The notes below the pieces were generated by a model. It was not told where the DNA came from. It searched no databases and saw only the letters and a program-made list of their open reading frames with translations. Shown here piece by piece: positions 8,406-16,906 of a stretch of DNA of 57,821 bases. Positions within the stretch are counted from its first letter, which is position 1, and each line of letters opens with the position of its first letter. Both the position numbers and the translations under genes were made by a program. The DNA is from Candidatus Fermentibacterota bacterium (GTDB lineage: Bacteria > JAFGKV01): assembly GCA_016928395.1 (NCBI GenBank), contig JAFGKV010000193.1:1-57821 (forward strand), in the 5' to 3' direction.

Positions 8406-10047
8406 CGAAGACTCCCGGGAGAGAGGGTGGAGCCGATGCCTGTTCTGCTCGCTCCAGTGCGACCTGGGCATCCGAGACGCCGGAGGCGGCCGACTCGAAG
8501 CGGTATTCCCCCCGGAGGGAGGGCTCTGCAGCCGGGGACAATGTGTCGGAGAACTGGCCATGCGGGTCCGAAGGGGAACGGTTCGCGACGGCATGACGGG
8601 CGAAGAGCTGCCCCTTGCGCGCGGCATTGAAAGGGCGGCAGCTCATCTACGCGACAATCCGGGTCTCGATATTATCGTCGACGGCAATCACCGGGGAGAA
8701 GTGCTGGCGATGGTCGCGGCACTGGCGGCCCGCAACCCCGAACGGATCCGGGGATTCGTCGCTTTGCCCGGTGAAGACCTGCTGATGCTGGAGCATGCGT
8801 GGTCCAGTGGTGTCCGCTCGGGCGGGCTCGAGACCGTCGAACATGCCGACGGATTACTGGTGATCGGTGACCCCTTCTCCAGTCATCCCCGAAGCGCCAA
8901 ACCAATCCTTGATTTCAAGCGACGCAATCGCCGTTCCCCCGTGGTCGTAATCGACAGCTCCCCCCGGCGTACAGCCCTCTTTTCGACTCATCCCGTCATC
9001 ATTGACCCTGCCCTCGTCCCTGCCGCAGTCGCCAGCGTGATCCCGAAAGACGCGGCCGCGTTCCCGCGTCAGTCGCCCGGCGAGATCGACCCCACCGGAG
9101 GGCTGGATCGGGCCCTGTCTGCCCTCGGAAAATGCGCTCGCCTGGGCATCATCATCGCATCAGCTCCCGGGCGGGGCTGCCACTGGTCGGCTGCGGCGTA
9201 CTATGCTGGGCTGCTGACCCGCGTGCAGGGATCCGTGCTCGGCGTGTTGACGCAGTATGGAAATGCACGAAGTGCGTCTCGTTTTGTTGCGTCTGGTGCC
9301 CTGCTGCCCGTTGGTCTCATGACAGAGATGGCGCCGGAGGATCGATCGGTTGCGGTGGTCGGTGAACAAGACTGTCTTCTGAGCGCCACCGTGTGCAACC
9401 ATGTGGCCCGAGCACCGCACGTCGTCCATATCGGGCTGGGCCCGATGAACTTGACACCCGCGCTCGACTTCCCGGGTGTGGGCTTCTTCGAGGATGCGGG
9501 CTCGGTGCTTTCATCCGACGCTGATTGGGAGTTTGTTCCCCCGGCACTCGCGCCGCCCGACGGGGTGCCTTCAGCCGCGGGTATGCTCAAGTCAATCATG
9601 GAGGTCGCCGGTTTCAATGTGGATGAAGGCCCCTCCGCACTCCCGAAGCACCCCGAGTTTGTCGCGCCACAGGCGATGCCTCCTCCTGCACCGATCAAGG
9701 GAGCAGGCCCGCTCAGAGGCCTGCTCTCCGCAGACCCTGAGCAGTTTGTCGACGGCCAGCTCACGGGCCTCACCAGCCTTCTGGGCTCCCGTACTCCGAC
9801 CGTCATCGTGGCAACCGCTGACTGTACCCGATACGGCATCGAAGCCGATACGCCAGTGACGGTGTCGTCCGAGAACGGGCAATGCGCCGCAGTTGCGAAG
9901 TCGTGCATGCATCAACCGTCAGGAATCGCCGTGATCTCATGCACAAACAGCGACGCAAAGGGGCTCTTCCAGTGGGAACTGTGCGGCGGAATACCCGTTG
10001 CCAAACCGTCGCGGGTCTTCATCGAATCCTCTCGGAGTGCCCTCTGA
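8395..10047 (+). CDS. Degenerate molybdopterin oxidoreductase-like Fe-S subunit
   Basis: A 550-residue protein with the outline of a molybdopterin oxidoreductase (FdhA/FwdB/NuoG type). An N-terminal [4Fe-4S] motif C15-x2-C18-x3-C22-x22-C45 is followed by a Rossmann-like central part (GLLVIGDPFSSHPRSAKPIL). The C-terminal segment, RYGIEADTPVTVSSENGQ then PSGIAVISC, resembles the dinucleotide-binding domain. At about 550 residues it is short for FdhA, and I find no Cys or Sec in the usual Mo/W-ligand context. Like NuoG it may only carry an Fe-S cluster or scaffold. It overlaps the preceding gene by 11 bases. Formate dehydrogenase activity should not be assumed. Confidence 0.78.
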   Translation: MYSNEDSRERGWSRCLFCSLQCDLGIRDAGGGRLEAVFPPEGGLCSRGQCVGELAMRVRRGTVRDGMTGEELPLARGIERAAAHLRDNPGLDIIVDGNHRGEVLAMVAALAARNPERIRGFVALPGEDLLMLEHAWSSGVRSGGLETVEHADGLLVIGDPFSSHPRSAKPILDFKRRNRRSPVVVIDSSPRRTALFSTHPVIIDPALVPAAVASVIPKDAAAFPRQSPGEIDPTGGLDRALSALGKCARLGIIIASAPGRGCHWSAAAYYAGLLTRVQGSVLGVLTQYGNARSASRFVASGALLPVGLMTEMAPEDRSVAVVGEQDCLLSATVCNHVARAPHVVHIGLGPMNLTPALDFPGVGFFEDAGSVLSSDADWEFVPPALAPPDGVPSAAGMLKSIMEVAGFNVDEGPSALPKHPEFVAPQAMPPPAPIKGAGPLRGLLSADPEQFVDGQLTGLTSLLGSRTPTVIVATADCTRYGIEADTPVTVSSENGQCAAVAKSCMHQPSGIAVISCTNSDAKGLFQWELCGGIPVAKPSRVFIESSRSAL

Positions 10048-10541
10048 TGCCGGGCCTGAATGGGATAACCGCGCGCGTGGTGCTGGACATCGATCTCTGC
10101 ATCGACTGCAAGAGTTGCGCTGCGGCCTGCTATTTCCATCATAACAACATGCCCATTGTTGGCTTCGGCTCATCCCCCGGGGCGACGCTCCCCGTGATTT
10201 GCCGCCAATGCGAGTTCCCTGGATGTGTCGACGCGTGCCCCAATGAAGCCATGGCGCGGGACGAGAACGGGGTCGTCTCTCGATCGTTGTTTCGCTGTAC
10301 CGGCTGTCTGAGCTGTGTCATGGGATGCCCGTTCGGCGTCATCACCGAGCGGCTGGAGGGGGAGCACGTACCTAAGTGCGACCTCTGCGAGAATCGGGTG
10401 CTCGCCGGCCAGGAACCCTGGTGTGTCGCCAGTTGCTCCAGCGGCGCCCTGAAGTTCATGGACCCGGGCAAGGCTGAAGAGGCAGGCCTCGTGCTGCTGG
10501 GCGGGCGCACGGCGGGCTTCCGTCCATGGGGACGGAGGTAA
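10047..10541 (+). CDS. HycB/HydN-like polyferredoxin, four [4Fe-4S] clusters
   Basis: A 164-residue electron-transfer protein of the FdhB/HycB/DmsB family. It has four Cys groups: C18/C21/C24/C28 (CIDCKSCAAAC), CRQCEFPGCVDAC, CTGCLSCVMGC and the final CDLCENR...WCVASC. ATG 10047 overlaps the TGA of the molybdopterin-like gene by one base. In formate hydrogenlyases this subunit wires the molybdoenzyme to the hydrogenase. Here it should connect the degenerate molybdopterin-like subunit and the flavin module to the membrane complex. Confidence 0.93.
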   Translation: MPGLNGITARVVLDIDLCIDCKSCAAACYFHHNNMPIVGFGSSPGATLPVICRQCEFPGCVDACPNEAMARDENGVVSRSLFRCTGCLSCVMGCPFGVITERLEGEHVPKCDLCENRVLAGQEPWCVASCSSGALKFMDPGKAEEAGLVLLGGRTAGFRPWGRR

Positions 10542-10546
10542 GGGCG

Positions 10547-11500
10547 ATGAGGGAGATGGGCCTCGCGCTGCTGGTGTTGTTCGGAGCGACCCTCGCCACA
10601 GCAGTGCTTGGCCTGATCACCCGGTTCATTGACCGAAAGGTAACGGCCAGAGTGCAGTGGCGGGTGGGGCCGCCATGGTACCAGACTTTCGCGGATATCC
10701 TGAAGCTCTTGGGCAAGGAAACGCTGGTGCCGGGGCTGGCAAAGGGAACGCTCTTTCTGGCCTCTCCCGTGCTGGGCTTCGCCGCCACGTCGGTGGGGGC
10801 TACCATGCTCTGGAGTCATGCCCTTGGGCTGGGGTTCGCGTTCTTCGGCGACATCATCGTGCTGGTGTACGTCCTTACCATTCCCTCGTTGATGCTGGTG
10901 CTTGGGCCGGCCAGCAGCGGCAGCCCGTACGGTGCGGTGGGGGCCAGCCGTGAGATGAAGCTCCTACTGGGCTACGAACTGCCCTTCGTCCTGGCACTGG
11001 CGGTGGCGCTCATTCACACCGGAGGCAGCCTGCGCATAGAGGATATCGTGGCTGGCCAGGCCCGCCATGGCGCGGTCATCGGAAGCGTCAGCGGCGTGGT
11101 GGCAGCGCTGGTGTCGCTGGTGTGCATCCAGGCCAAGATGGGCCTTGTGCCGTTCGACATGGCCGAGGCTGAGACGGAACTCATGGGCGGGATTCTGGTC
11201 GAGTACTCCGGGCCGCCCCTGGCCGTGATCCTGCTGACCAGGGCCATGCTGTATGCCGCGCTTCCAATGCTGCTGGTCACCGTGTTTCTCGGCGGCATCG
11301 ACTTGCGCGGCCTGGGTATCGTCTGGGCACTCCTCAAATACCTGGCCATCGTGGTGCTGATGGTTCTGATGCGCAACACCAATCCTCGTCTTCGGATCGA
11401 TCAGGCCGTGCGCTTCTTCTGGGGCGTGCTGGCGCCGATCGCCCTGGCTGCGGTGGCGTTGGCCGCCTATGGCAGGGCCCGGGGCATCCCGTGGCTATAG
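10547..11500 (+). CDS. Group 4 hydrogenase membrane subunit, NuoH/HycD/MbhM-like
   Basis: A 317-residue protein with about eight membrane helices, homologous to complex I NuoH. The characteristic conserved parts are RFIDRKVTARVQWRVGPPWYQ at the first loop, YGAVGASREMKLLLGYELPF mid-protein and LVPFDMAEAETELMGGILVEYSG. The acidic loop ETELMGG sits at the quinone-site/hydrogenase interface in related complexes. ATG 10547 follows GGAGGTAAGGGCG; the ATG at 10526 lies inside the previous gene. It forms the membrane foot joining the peripheral hydrogenase to the antiporter subunits. Confidence 0.95.
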   Translation: MREMGLALLVLFGATLATAVLGLITRFIDRKVTARVQWRVGPPWYQTFADILKLLGKETLVPGLAKGTLFLASPVLGFAATSVGATMLWSHALGLGFAFFGDIIVLVYVLTIPSLMLVLGPASSGSPYGAVGASREMKLLLGYELPFVLALAVALIHTGGSLRIEDIVAGQARHGAVIGSVSGVVAALVSLVCIQAKMGLVPFDMAEAETELMGGILVEYSGPPLAVILLTRAMLYAALPMLLVTVFLGGIDLRGLGIVWALLKYLAIVVLMVLMRNTNPRLRIDQAVRFFWGVLAPIALAAVALAAYGRARGIPWL

Positions 11501-11508
11501 GAGCGCTG

Positions 11509-11940
11509 ATGAGCTGGAAGATCTGGGCCTTGAAGAAGTCGATCTGGGTCTACCATGTGAATGTGGGCGCGTGCAATAACTGCGATATTGAGATCCTTGA
11601 ACTCCTTACTCCCCGGTATGACATCGAACGCTTCGGCATGGTGCTGGTGGGCTCTCCGAGGCACGCCGATGCGCTGGTAGTGACCGGGATTTGCACCCAC
11701 CAAGCGGTTCCCCGGCTCCAGGAGGTCTATCGGCAAACCGCGAAGCCGTGCGTCGTGTTCTGCATCGGAACATGCGCCAATGACCGTGGCATTTTCAAGG
11801 CCGGGTATGGCTCACCTACGCCTGCGGACGAGGCGATTCGCGCTGTGGATCCCCGCGCCATCATCGCGTATGTACCGGGCTGCCCACCCAAACCCGAAGC
11901 CATGATTGCCGGGGTCGTCAAGGCCCTGGCCGCTCTCTAG
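11509..11940 (+). CDS. [NiFe] hydrogenase small subunit, NuoB/EchC/MbhJ-like
   Basis: A 143-residue NuoB-family subunit carrying the proximal [4Fe-4S] cluster: GACNNCDIE, GTCANDRG and PGCPPKP supply the four Cys. This cluster passes electrons to and from the NiFe site in the large subunit. ATG 11509 lies 9 bases after the NuoH-like stop, with TAGGAGCGC upstream; GTG 11491 is an alternative overlapping start. Confidence 0.94.
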   Translation: MSWKIWALKKSIWVYHVNVGACNNCDIEILELLTPRYDIERFGMVLVGSPRHADALVVTGICTHQAVPRLQEVYRQTAKPCVVFCIGTCANDRGIFKAGYGSPTPADEAIRAVDPRAIIAYVPGCPPKPEAMIAGVVKALAAL

Positions 11941-11949
11941 GAGGTATCG

Positions 11950-12381
11950 GTGGGCCACGTAGCGGAATCGATAAAGTCTCACGTCGGTAATGAACTGCTT
12001 TGGTTCAGCATGCCCAGCGATACCCGGGCATGGGCAGTGGTTGCTCCTGAGGCCATCCGCCGTACCATCGCATTCCTGCGCGAGAGTGGAGGCCGGCTGG
12101 CAACGATGACAGGCGTCGAGGTGCGGGATGGCATAGAGGTCAACTATCATATCTGTTTCGATCATGACGGCCTCGTCATCACTGTGCGCGCCCTGGCGTC
12201 ATGGCCTGAACCGTCGCTGGAGTCGGTGGCGCAAGACTTCCCGGGGGCCTTGTGGATAGAGCGCGAAATCCACGATGTCCTGGGGGTCTCGTTTGTCGGC
12301 CATCCCGATATGCGGCGCCTGGTGCTGCCCGACGATTGGCCCGAGGGAAACTATCCTCTCCGGAAAGGCTTCCAGGCATGA
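11950..12381 (+). CDS. Hydrogenase subunit, NuoC (30 kDa)-like
   Basis: A 143-residue NuoC/EchD/MbhK-type subunit. The family signature is WIEREIHDVLGVSFVGHPDMRRLVLPDDWPEG near the C-terminus. It is a structural partner of the large subunit in the peripheral arm. GTG 11950 follows CTAGGAGGTATCG, and the gene overlaps the large-subunit gene by 4 bases. Confidence 0.92.
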   Translation: MGHVAESIKSHVGNELLWFSMPSDTRAWAVVAPEAIRRTIAFLRESGGRLATMTGVEVRDGIEVNYHICFDHDGLVITVRALASWPEPSLESVAQDFPGALWIEREIHDVLGVSFVGHPDMRRLVLPDDWPEGNYPLRKGFQA

Positions 12382-13571
12382 AGCGCACGCTTGTTCCCAT
12401 CGGCCCCTACCATCCTCTTCAGGAAGAGGCGGAGTTCTTTCAGCTCTATGTGGAGGGCGAAACCGTGGTGGACATGGATGTCCGCATCTCCTACAACCAC
12501 CGGGGCATCGAGGAGCTATCGTCACGGAAGACGTTTGACCAGGTGCCCTACCTGGTCGAACGAGTATGCGGTATCTGCTCGGCCAGCCATCCCATGGCGT
12601 ATATCCAAGCCGTGGAAAGCATCGCAGGGGTGCAGGTCCCCGACCGGGCACTCTACCTCCGCACCATTGTGCTGGAGCTGGAACGGCTGCACTCGCATCT
12701 TCTATGGATGGGGTTGGCCGGCCACTTCATCGGGTACAACACAGTGTGGATGTGGGTGTGGCGATATCGGGAGCCGGTGATGGACGCCCTGGAACTGATG
12801 ACAGGCAGCCGGGTGAACTATGCCAATGCCAAGATCGGCGGCGTCCGCCGAGACATCCCACCTGAGATGTACCCTGAGATCAGGAAGGCGGCGGACGCGG
12901 TAATCGGTCCCACCGAGCTGGTCATCAAGGCCGTGCGCGATGATCCGGTCATGCACGCGCGGTTGAAGGGTGTCGGCGTGCTCAGGAAAGCGGATGCCAA
13001 GGCATGGTGCGTCACGGGGCCGACAGCCCGGGGTTCGGGAGTGGATATCGATGTCCGCAAAGACGAGCCATACGCCGCCTATGACCGGGTGGACTTCGAT
13101 GAGGTCGTGTGGGACAACGGTGACGTCTATGCCAAGTTCATGGTACGCTGCTACGAATGCCTGGAGGCCTCGAAGATCATCATTCAGTGCCTGGATCAAA
13201 TCGAGCCGGGCCCTGTCGATGCGATGGTTCGGGAAATCCCTCCGGGCGACGGCTGCGGACACGTCGAGGCTCCGCGGGGAGAGACCTTCCACTTCGTCAG
13301 ATCCGACGGATCGGCCCATCCTGTTCGCCACAAGGTGCGTGCCCCCTCCTATGTGAATATTCCGAGCTTTAAGGCAAGCTGCATCGGGCAGGAGATCGCC
13401 GACGTCGCGCTCATTCTGGCGTCGGTAGACCCCTGCTACTCATGCACTGAACGCGTGGCCGTGGCCAAAGATGTCTCCACGGGCAGGGTCGTGTGGTCCC
13501 ACAGTGATTTGGTCCGGCTAAGCCGACAAAAGACCGCCAGGCTCAGCGGGCGCGGGAACCGAACGGCATGA
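12378..13571 (+). CDS. Group 4 [NiFe] hydrogenase large (catalytic) subunit
   Basis: A 397-residue NuoD/HycE/MbhL-family subunit with an intact NiFe site: L1 is ERVCGICSASHP (C64, C67, H71) and L2 is DPCYSCTER (C353, C356). Complex I NuoD lacks these Cys, so this is a true hydrogenase subunit. About 41 residues follow the last Cys, consistent with a C-terminal extension removed by the protease encoded at 20132. ATG 12378 overlaps the NuoC-like stop. The peripheral location in the cytoplasm implies proton reduction or H2 oxidation linked to the membrane antiporters. Confidence 0.96.
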   Translation: MKRTLVPIGPYHPLQEEAEFFQLYVEGETVVDMDVRISYNHRGIEELSSRKTFDQVPYLVERVCGICSASHPMAYIQAVESIAGVQVPDRALYLRTIVLELERLHSHLLWMGLAGHFIGYNTVWMWVWRYREPVMDALELMTGSRVNYANAKIGGVRRDIPPEMYPEIRKAADAVIGPTELVIKAVRDDPVMHARLKGVGVLRKADAKAWCVTGPTARGSGVDIDVRKDEPYAAYDRVDFDEVVWDNGDVYAKFMVRCYECLEASKIIIQCLDQIEPGPVDAMVREIPPGDGCGHVEAPRGETFHFVRSDGSAHPVRHKVRAPSYVNIPSFKASCIGQEIADVALILASVDPCYSCTERVAVAKDVSTGRVVWSHSDLVRLSRQKTARLSGRGNRTA

Positions 13572-15460
13572 ACGCCATGACGATCGCCTTGGCCATACCG
13601 CTGGCAGGGGGGCTTCTGGCCTACGTCCTGTCCCGTAAGGCGCCGACTCTGAGCGCAGTCATCGCCTTCCTGGGCAGCCTCCTTGCGGCGGTGTTCGTGG
13701 CACAGGTCTGGTCGGGCGAGGCGAATCCCCAGCTCCTGGCGCCGCTGGCCTCGGGGCCGGGGTGGCTGGCCCGCTTCGCGATTCTGGACCTTAAGGCAGG
13801 TTCGCTAGAGCTGGTGTTTCGTGCCACGAGGCTGGGAAATCTTGGTGCCGTGGGGACGGTTTTCTTCGGCATCATGATCGCCCTGTACAGCATGACGGCG
13901 CTACAGTCACACCCCGAGCGCGGCCGCTTCGGCGCCTTCCTGCTGTGGACCCTGTTCGGTGCCTTCATGGTGTTCTGGGCTGACAATCTGCTGGTGGTCC
14001 TGCTGGGCTGGGAGATCGTGACCCTCATGCTCTACCTGCTCGTGAATACCGATCCGGAAGGCTCCCGGGCCGCGGAGAAAAGCTACGGCATCCTGGGATT
14101 CACCGACGTGGGACTCTTGCTGGCCATCTCGTTCCTGGTGGCTTCGGGCAAGACGAGGGGGTTCTCAGTCAGCCAGTCCACCGTCTATGTCGGCTCGCCC
14201 GGCGTCGCCATCGCCTACTTCCTGTTCCTCGCCGCAGCCCTGGCCAAGGCGGGGGCATGGCCCCTGCACACCTGGCTTCCACCGGTGGCCAAGAGCTCGC
14301 CCGCGGCGGTCTCGGCCCTGCTGCCTGCCTCGCTGGACAAGCTCTTGGGCATCTATCTCCTGGCCAGGGTCTCACTGGATCTGTTTGTGCTGGCCCCGTG
14401 GATGCACACCGTGCTCATGATCATCGGCGCAGTCACTATTCTCTCCGCGGTGCTCATGGCCATGGTTCAGCACAATCTGAAGCGGCTGTTCGGCTTTCAT
14501 GCGGTCTCCCAGGTCGGCTACATGGTCCTGGGTATTGGCACAGGCTCCGCTGTCGGCGTCTTGGGGGGGCTCTTCCACATGGTCAACCATGCGCTGTACA
14601 AGAGCGGCCTGTTCCTGGTGGCCGGCAGCGTGGAGCGTCATGCGGGCACGGCCGAACTTGACGAACTGGGTGGCCTCAGGCGTGCGTTGCCGTGGACCTT
14701 CGGCGTTGCGCTCATCACCGCGTTCTCCATCTCCGGCGTGCCTCCCCTCAACGGCTTCGCCTCCAAGTGGCTGGTATACCAGGGGGCATTGGCCGTGGGT
14801 GGATTCCTGGGACCCCTGCTGTTCACGGTGGCGGTGTTTGGCAGCGCACTCACGCTGGCATCCTTCGTCAAGGTGCTGCACAGTGTGTTCTGGGGTCCGG
14901 AGCGGCAGCCGGCCGCAGGCAGCGCCAAACCCGAGCCTTTGGGCATGCTTCTACCCATGCTGCTCATCGCCACCCTGTGTATCGTCCTGGGGGTCTGGGC
15001 GGGCCCGAGCATCGGCGTGTGGATCGCGCCCGCCCTTGAGGAACTGGGCTATGGCCTGGAGTCGCCGCTGTACGGGCTCGACCTGGAGAGAGGCCTCTGG
15101 AATCCGCTCTTTGCCGTCGTTCTCCTGGCGGGGGGGGTTGTGCTCGGCCTGCTGCTGTACTCCGTAGGCGGTACCCGTCGGGCACGCACAGTGGATCCCT
15201 TCATGGGCGGCGAACGGTTCGGTGCGAGGCCGCCCTTCTATTCAGGCACGCATTTCTATGTCACCATCCAGAAGCTGCCGTTTCTGGGCGGGCTCCTGAA
15301 GGATGGCGAGGCGGGGGCATTTGATCCGTACCGGTGGGCGGGGCTACTGGGCGGCGTGGTCGTGGGAGCATTGCGCGCGCTCCACTCAGGGCTTCTGAAT
15401 CTATACGTGAGCTGGGCCCTCCTGGGCCTGGCCGTGCTGGTGCTGGCACTGGTTTTGTAG
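13568..15460 (+). CDS. Proton/sodium-translocating membrane subunit, NuoL/HyfB-like
   Basis: A 630-residue polytopic antiporter-like subunit. Typical elements are the Glu in VLLGWEIVTLMLYLL, the Lys/Pro helix AAALAKAGAWPLHTWLPPVAKSSPAAVSALL, and the conserved QHNLKRLFGFHAVSQVGYM and HMVNHALYKSGLFL segments. The C-terminal part (VDPFMGGERFG) resembles HyfB and the hydrogenase-linked NuoL homologues. It overlaps the catalytic-subunit stop by 4 bases. With the following small genes it rebuilds the MrpA function as separate polypeptides. Confidence 0.93.
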   Translation: MNAMTIALAIPLAGGLLAYVLSRKAPTLSAVIAFLGSLLAAVFVAQVWSGEANPQLLAPLASGPGWLARFAILDLKAGSLELVFRATRLGNLGAVGTVFFGIMIALYSMTALQSHPERGRFGAFLLWTLFGAFMVFWADNLLVVLLGWEIVTLMLYLLVNTDPEGSRAAEKSYGILGFTDVGLLLAISFLVASGKTRGFSVSQSTVYVGSPGVAIAYFLFLAAALAKAGAWPLHTWLPPVAKSSPAAVSALLPASLDKLLGIYLLARVSLDLFVLAPWMHTVLMIIGAVTILSAVLMAMVQHNLKRLFGFHAVSQVGYMVLGIGTGSAVGVLGGLFHMVNHALYKSGLFLVAGSVERHAGTAELDELGGLRRALPWTFGVALITAFSISGVPPLNGFASKWLVYQGALAVGGFLGPLLFTVAVFGSALTLASFVKVLHSVFWGPERQPAAGSAKPEPLGMLLPMLLIATLCIVLGVWAGPSIGVWIAPALEELGYGLESPLYGLDLERGLWNPLFAVVLLAGGVVLGLLLYSVGGTRRARTVDPFMGGERFGARPPFYSGTHFYVTIQKLPFLGGLLKDGEAGAFDPYRWAGLLGGVVVGALRALHSGLLNLYVSWALLGLAVLVLALVL

Positions 15461-15478
15461 CAGCATGAGGAGGTAGGG

Positions 15479-16048
15479 GTGTCAGATCTCACTCCCGTGG
15501 TTCTGTACGCGCTCCTCGGGTTCATGATTCTGGGCTCCATTGTGGCCGTCGAGATCGCAGATCTGCTCAGCGCGGTCATCGCAATGGGCGCCGTGGGCTT
15601 TGGGCTCTCTCTGGTCTATCTCTTTCTTGGTGCTCCCGATCTTGCATTGACGCAGGTGGTGGTGGAAATCCTCATTCTGGTCTTTCTTATCCGCCTGGTG
15701 GTGCAACGCAAAGACACGACGGAGCAACATCCTCCCGGCGCGCTACTGGTCGGTGGCATCATGCTCGTGATGGGCGTTGTCCTTACGATCATGGTCATGG
15801 CCTTCAGTGACATGCACCCTTTCGGCTCTCCGCTGTTCTCCCGGACCGCGGCCGCACCCACCATCGCGTTCGATTACCTTCGCGAGGCTGTGGCCCAAAC
15901 CGGTGCCACCAACATAGTCACCGCGATTTTGTTGGACTTCCGGGCCTATGACACCTTGGGGGAAGCCACCGTGATCTTCGCCAGCATCGTGGGCGCCTAC
16001 GCTGTGCTGCGGCGCGTCGGCCGGATTTCCAAGGGAGGCACGGAATGA
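15479..16048 (+). CDS. MbhD/MbhE-like fused Mrp antiporter subunit
   Basis: A 189-residue membrane protein. Its first ~80 residues match the DUF4040/MbhD segment (EIADLLSAVIAMGAVGFGLSLVYLFLGAPDLALTQVVVE). Its last part matches MbhE (TNIVTAILLDFRAYDTLGEATVIFASIVGAYAVLR). In MrpA these two lie at the C-terminus of a long NuoL-like protein, and in archaeal Mbh they are two separate genes. Here they are joined to each other but split from the NuoL-like protein. GTG 15479 follows GAGGAGGTAGGG. Confidence 0.9.
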   Translation: MSDLTPVVLYALLGFMILGSIVAVEIADLLSAVIAMGAVGFGLSLVYLFLGAPDLALTQVVVEILILVFLIRLVVQRKDTTEQHPPGALLVGGIMLVMGVVLTIMVMAFSDMHPFGSPLFSRTAAAPTIAFDYLREAVAQTGATNIVTAILLDFRAYDTLGEATVIFASIVGAYAVLRRVGRISKGGTE

Positions 16049-16530
16049 CTCCTCATTCGCCGCGCGGCGGCTCTGGCATGACGATTATCGTGAAGAGCAC
16101 GACGAGAATCGTTACGGCCTTCATCATGCTCTTCGGCACCACGATCGTGCTCTACGGGCATGTCACGCCGGGAGGCGGATTTGCCGGAGGAGTAATCATC
16201 GCGGCAGCCTTCGCGCTTATCGTGCTAGCCTTCGGCAAGACACTGGCCGGCAGGTTTGTGACCGGCACCACGGCCTCGGTGTGGGATTCCGCCGCCGCGA
16301 CCGCCTTTCTTTTCGTCGGCGTGCTGGGGTATCTGGGCGGGTGCTTCTTCTGGAACTTCCTTCGTCCTCCCCAGAGTGGCCGCTTTACTCTCTTCAAGCT
16401 CTACTCGGCCGGGTCAATTCTGCTCTCGAATACCGCGATCGGCATGAAGGTCGGCATGGGCCTGCTCGGAGTGTTCCTTGCTTTGTCCGTATTCAGGCCC
16501 AGAAGGGAAGAAGGTGAAGGACATGAGTAG
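16045..16530 (+). CDS. mnhB: Mrp/Mnh-type antiporter subunit B
   Basis: A 161-residue MnhB/MbhF homologue with four membrane helices. The conserved segment is LYGHVTPGGGFAGGVIIAAAFALIVLAFG. ATG 16045 overlaps the previous stop by 4 bases; an internal ATG at 16078 would remove 11 polar residues. It is part of the Na+/H+ translocating Mrp module. Confidence 0.93.
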   Translation: MTPHSPRGGSGMTIIVKSTTRIVTAFIMLFGTTIVLYGHVTPGGGFAGGVIIAAAFALIVLAFGKTLAGRFVTGTTASVWDSAAATAFLFVGVLGYLGGCFFWNFLRPPQSGRFTLFKLYSAGSILLSNTAIGMKVGMGLLGVFLALSVFRPRREEGEGHE

Positions 16531-16903
16531 CGGGGCCATACCCTTCGCGCTTTCCATGGTTGTGTTGCTCATCGGCCTGTACGCGATCATCGCCAAGGCG
16601 AATGTGGTGAAGATCATCATCGGTATCCTGATCACTGACTACGCGGTCAATCTGTTCCTCGTGCTTCTGGGGTATCGCCACGGAGGCAGAGCGCCCATCG
16701 TCACCAAGGCCGATCTTGACACAAGCGGTGGGGTGAGCATGGGGTTTGTCAACACCTCGGTGGATCCGGTTCCCCAGGCGCTGATCCTGACCAGTATCGT
16801 CATCGGGCTTGCCGTGGCCGCGATGATGGTCGCGCTGGCGCTCCGCCTCCACGACAAGTACGGCACCTTCGACATCACGCGCATTCGCAGGTTGAAGGGG
16901 TAG
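16523..16903 (+). CDS. mnhC: Mrp/Mnh-type antiporter subunit C (NuoK-like)
   Basis: A 126-residue NuoK/MnhC homologue with three helices (ALSMVVLLIGLYAIIAK, VKIIIGILITDYAVNLFLVLLG, PQALILTSIVIGLAVAAMMVALALRL). The loop DPVPQALILTSIVIG is a hallmark of the family. ATG 16523 overlaps mnhB by 8 bases with GAAGGTGAAGG upstream. Confidence 0.93.
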   Translation: MSSGAIPFALSMVVLLIGLYAIIAKANVVKIIIGILITDYAVNLFLVLLGYRHGGRAPIVTKADLDTSGGVSMGFVNTSVDPVPQALILTSIVIGLAVAAMMVALALRLHDKYGTFDITRIRRLKG

Positions 16904-16906
16904 GCC

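Noticed and set aside
8395-10541. Calling the molybdopterin-like and HycB-like genes a formate dehydrogenase, hence a formate hydrogenlyase
   Set aside because: The molybdopterin-like protein is short and no Cys or Sec ligand was found, and the OFA transporter is 25 kb away.
14435-14460. Another copy of the palindromic element (ACTATTCTC inside the NuoL-like gene)
   Set aside because: Only one arm is present, within coding sequence; treated as chance.
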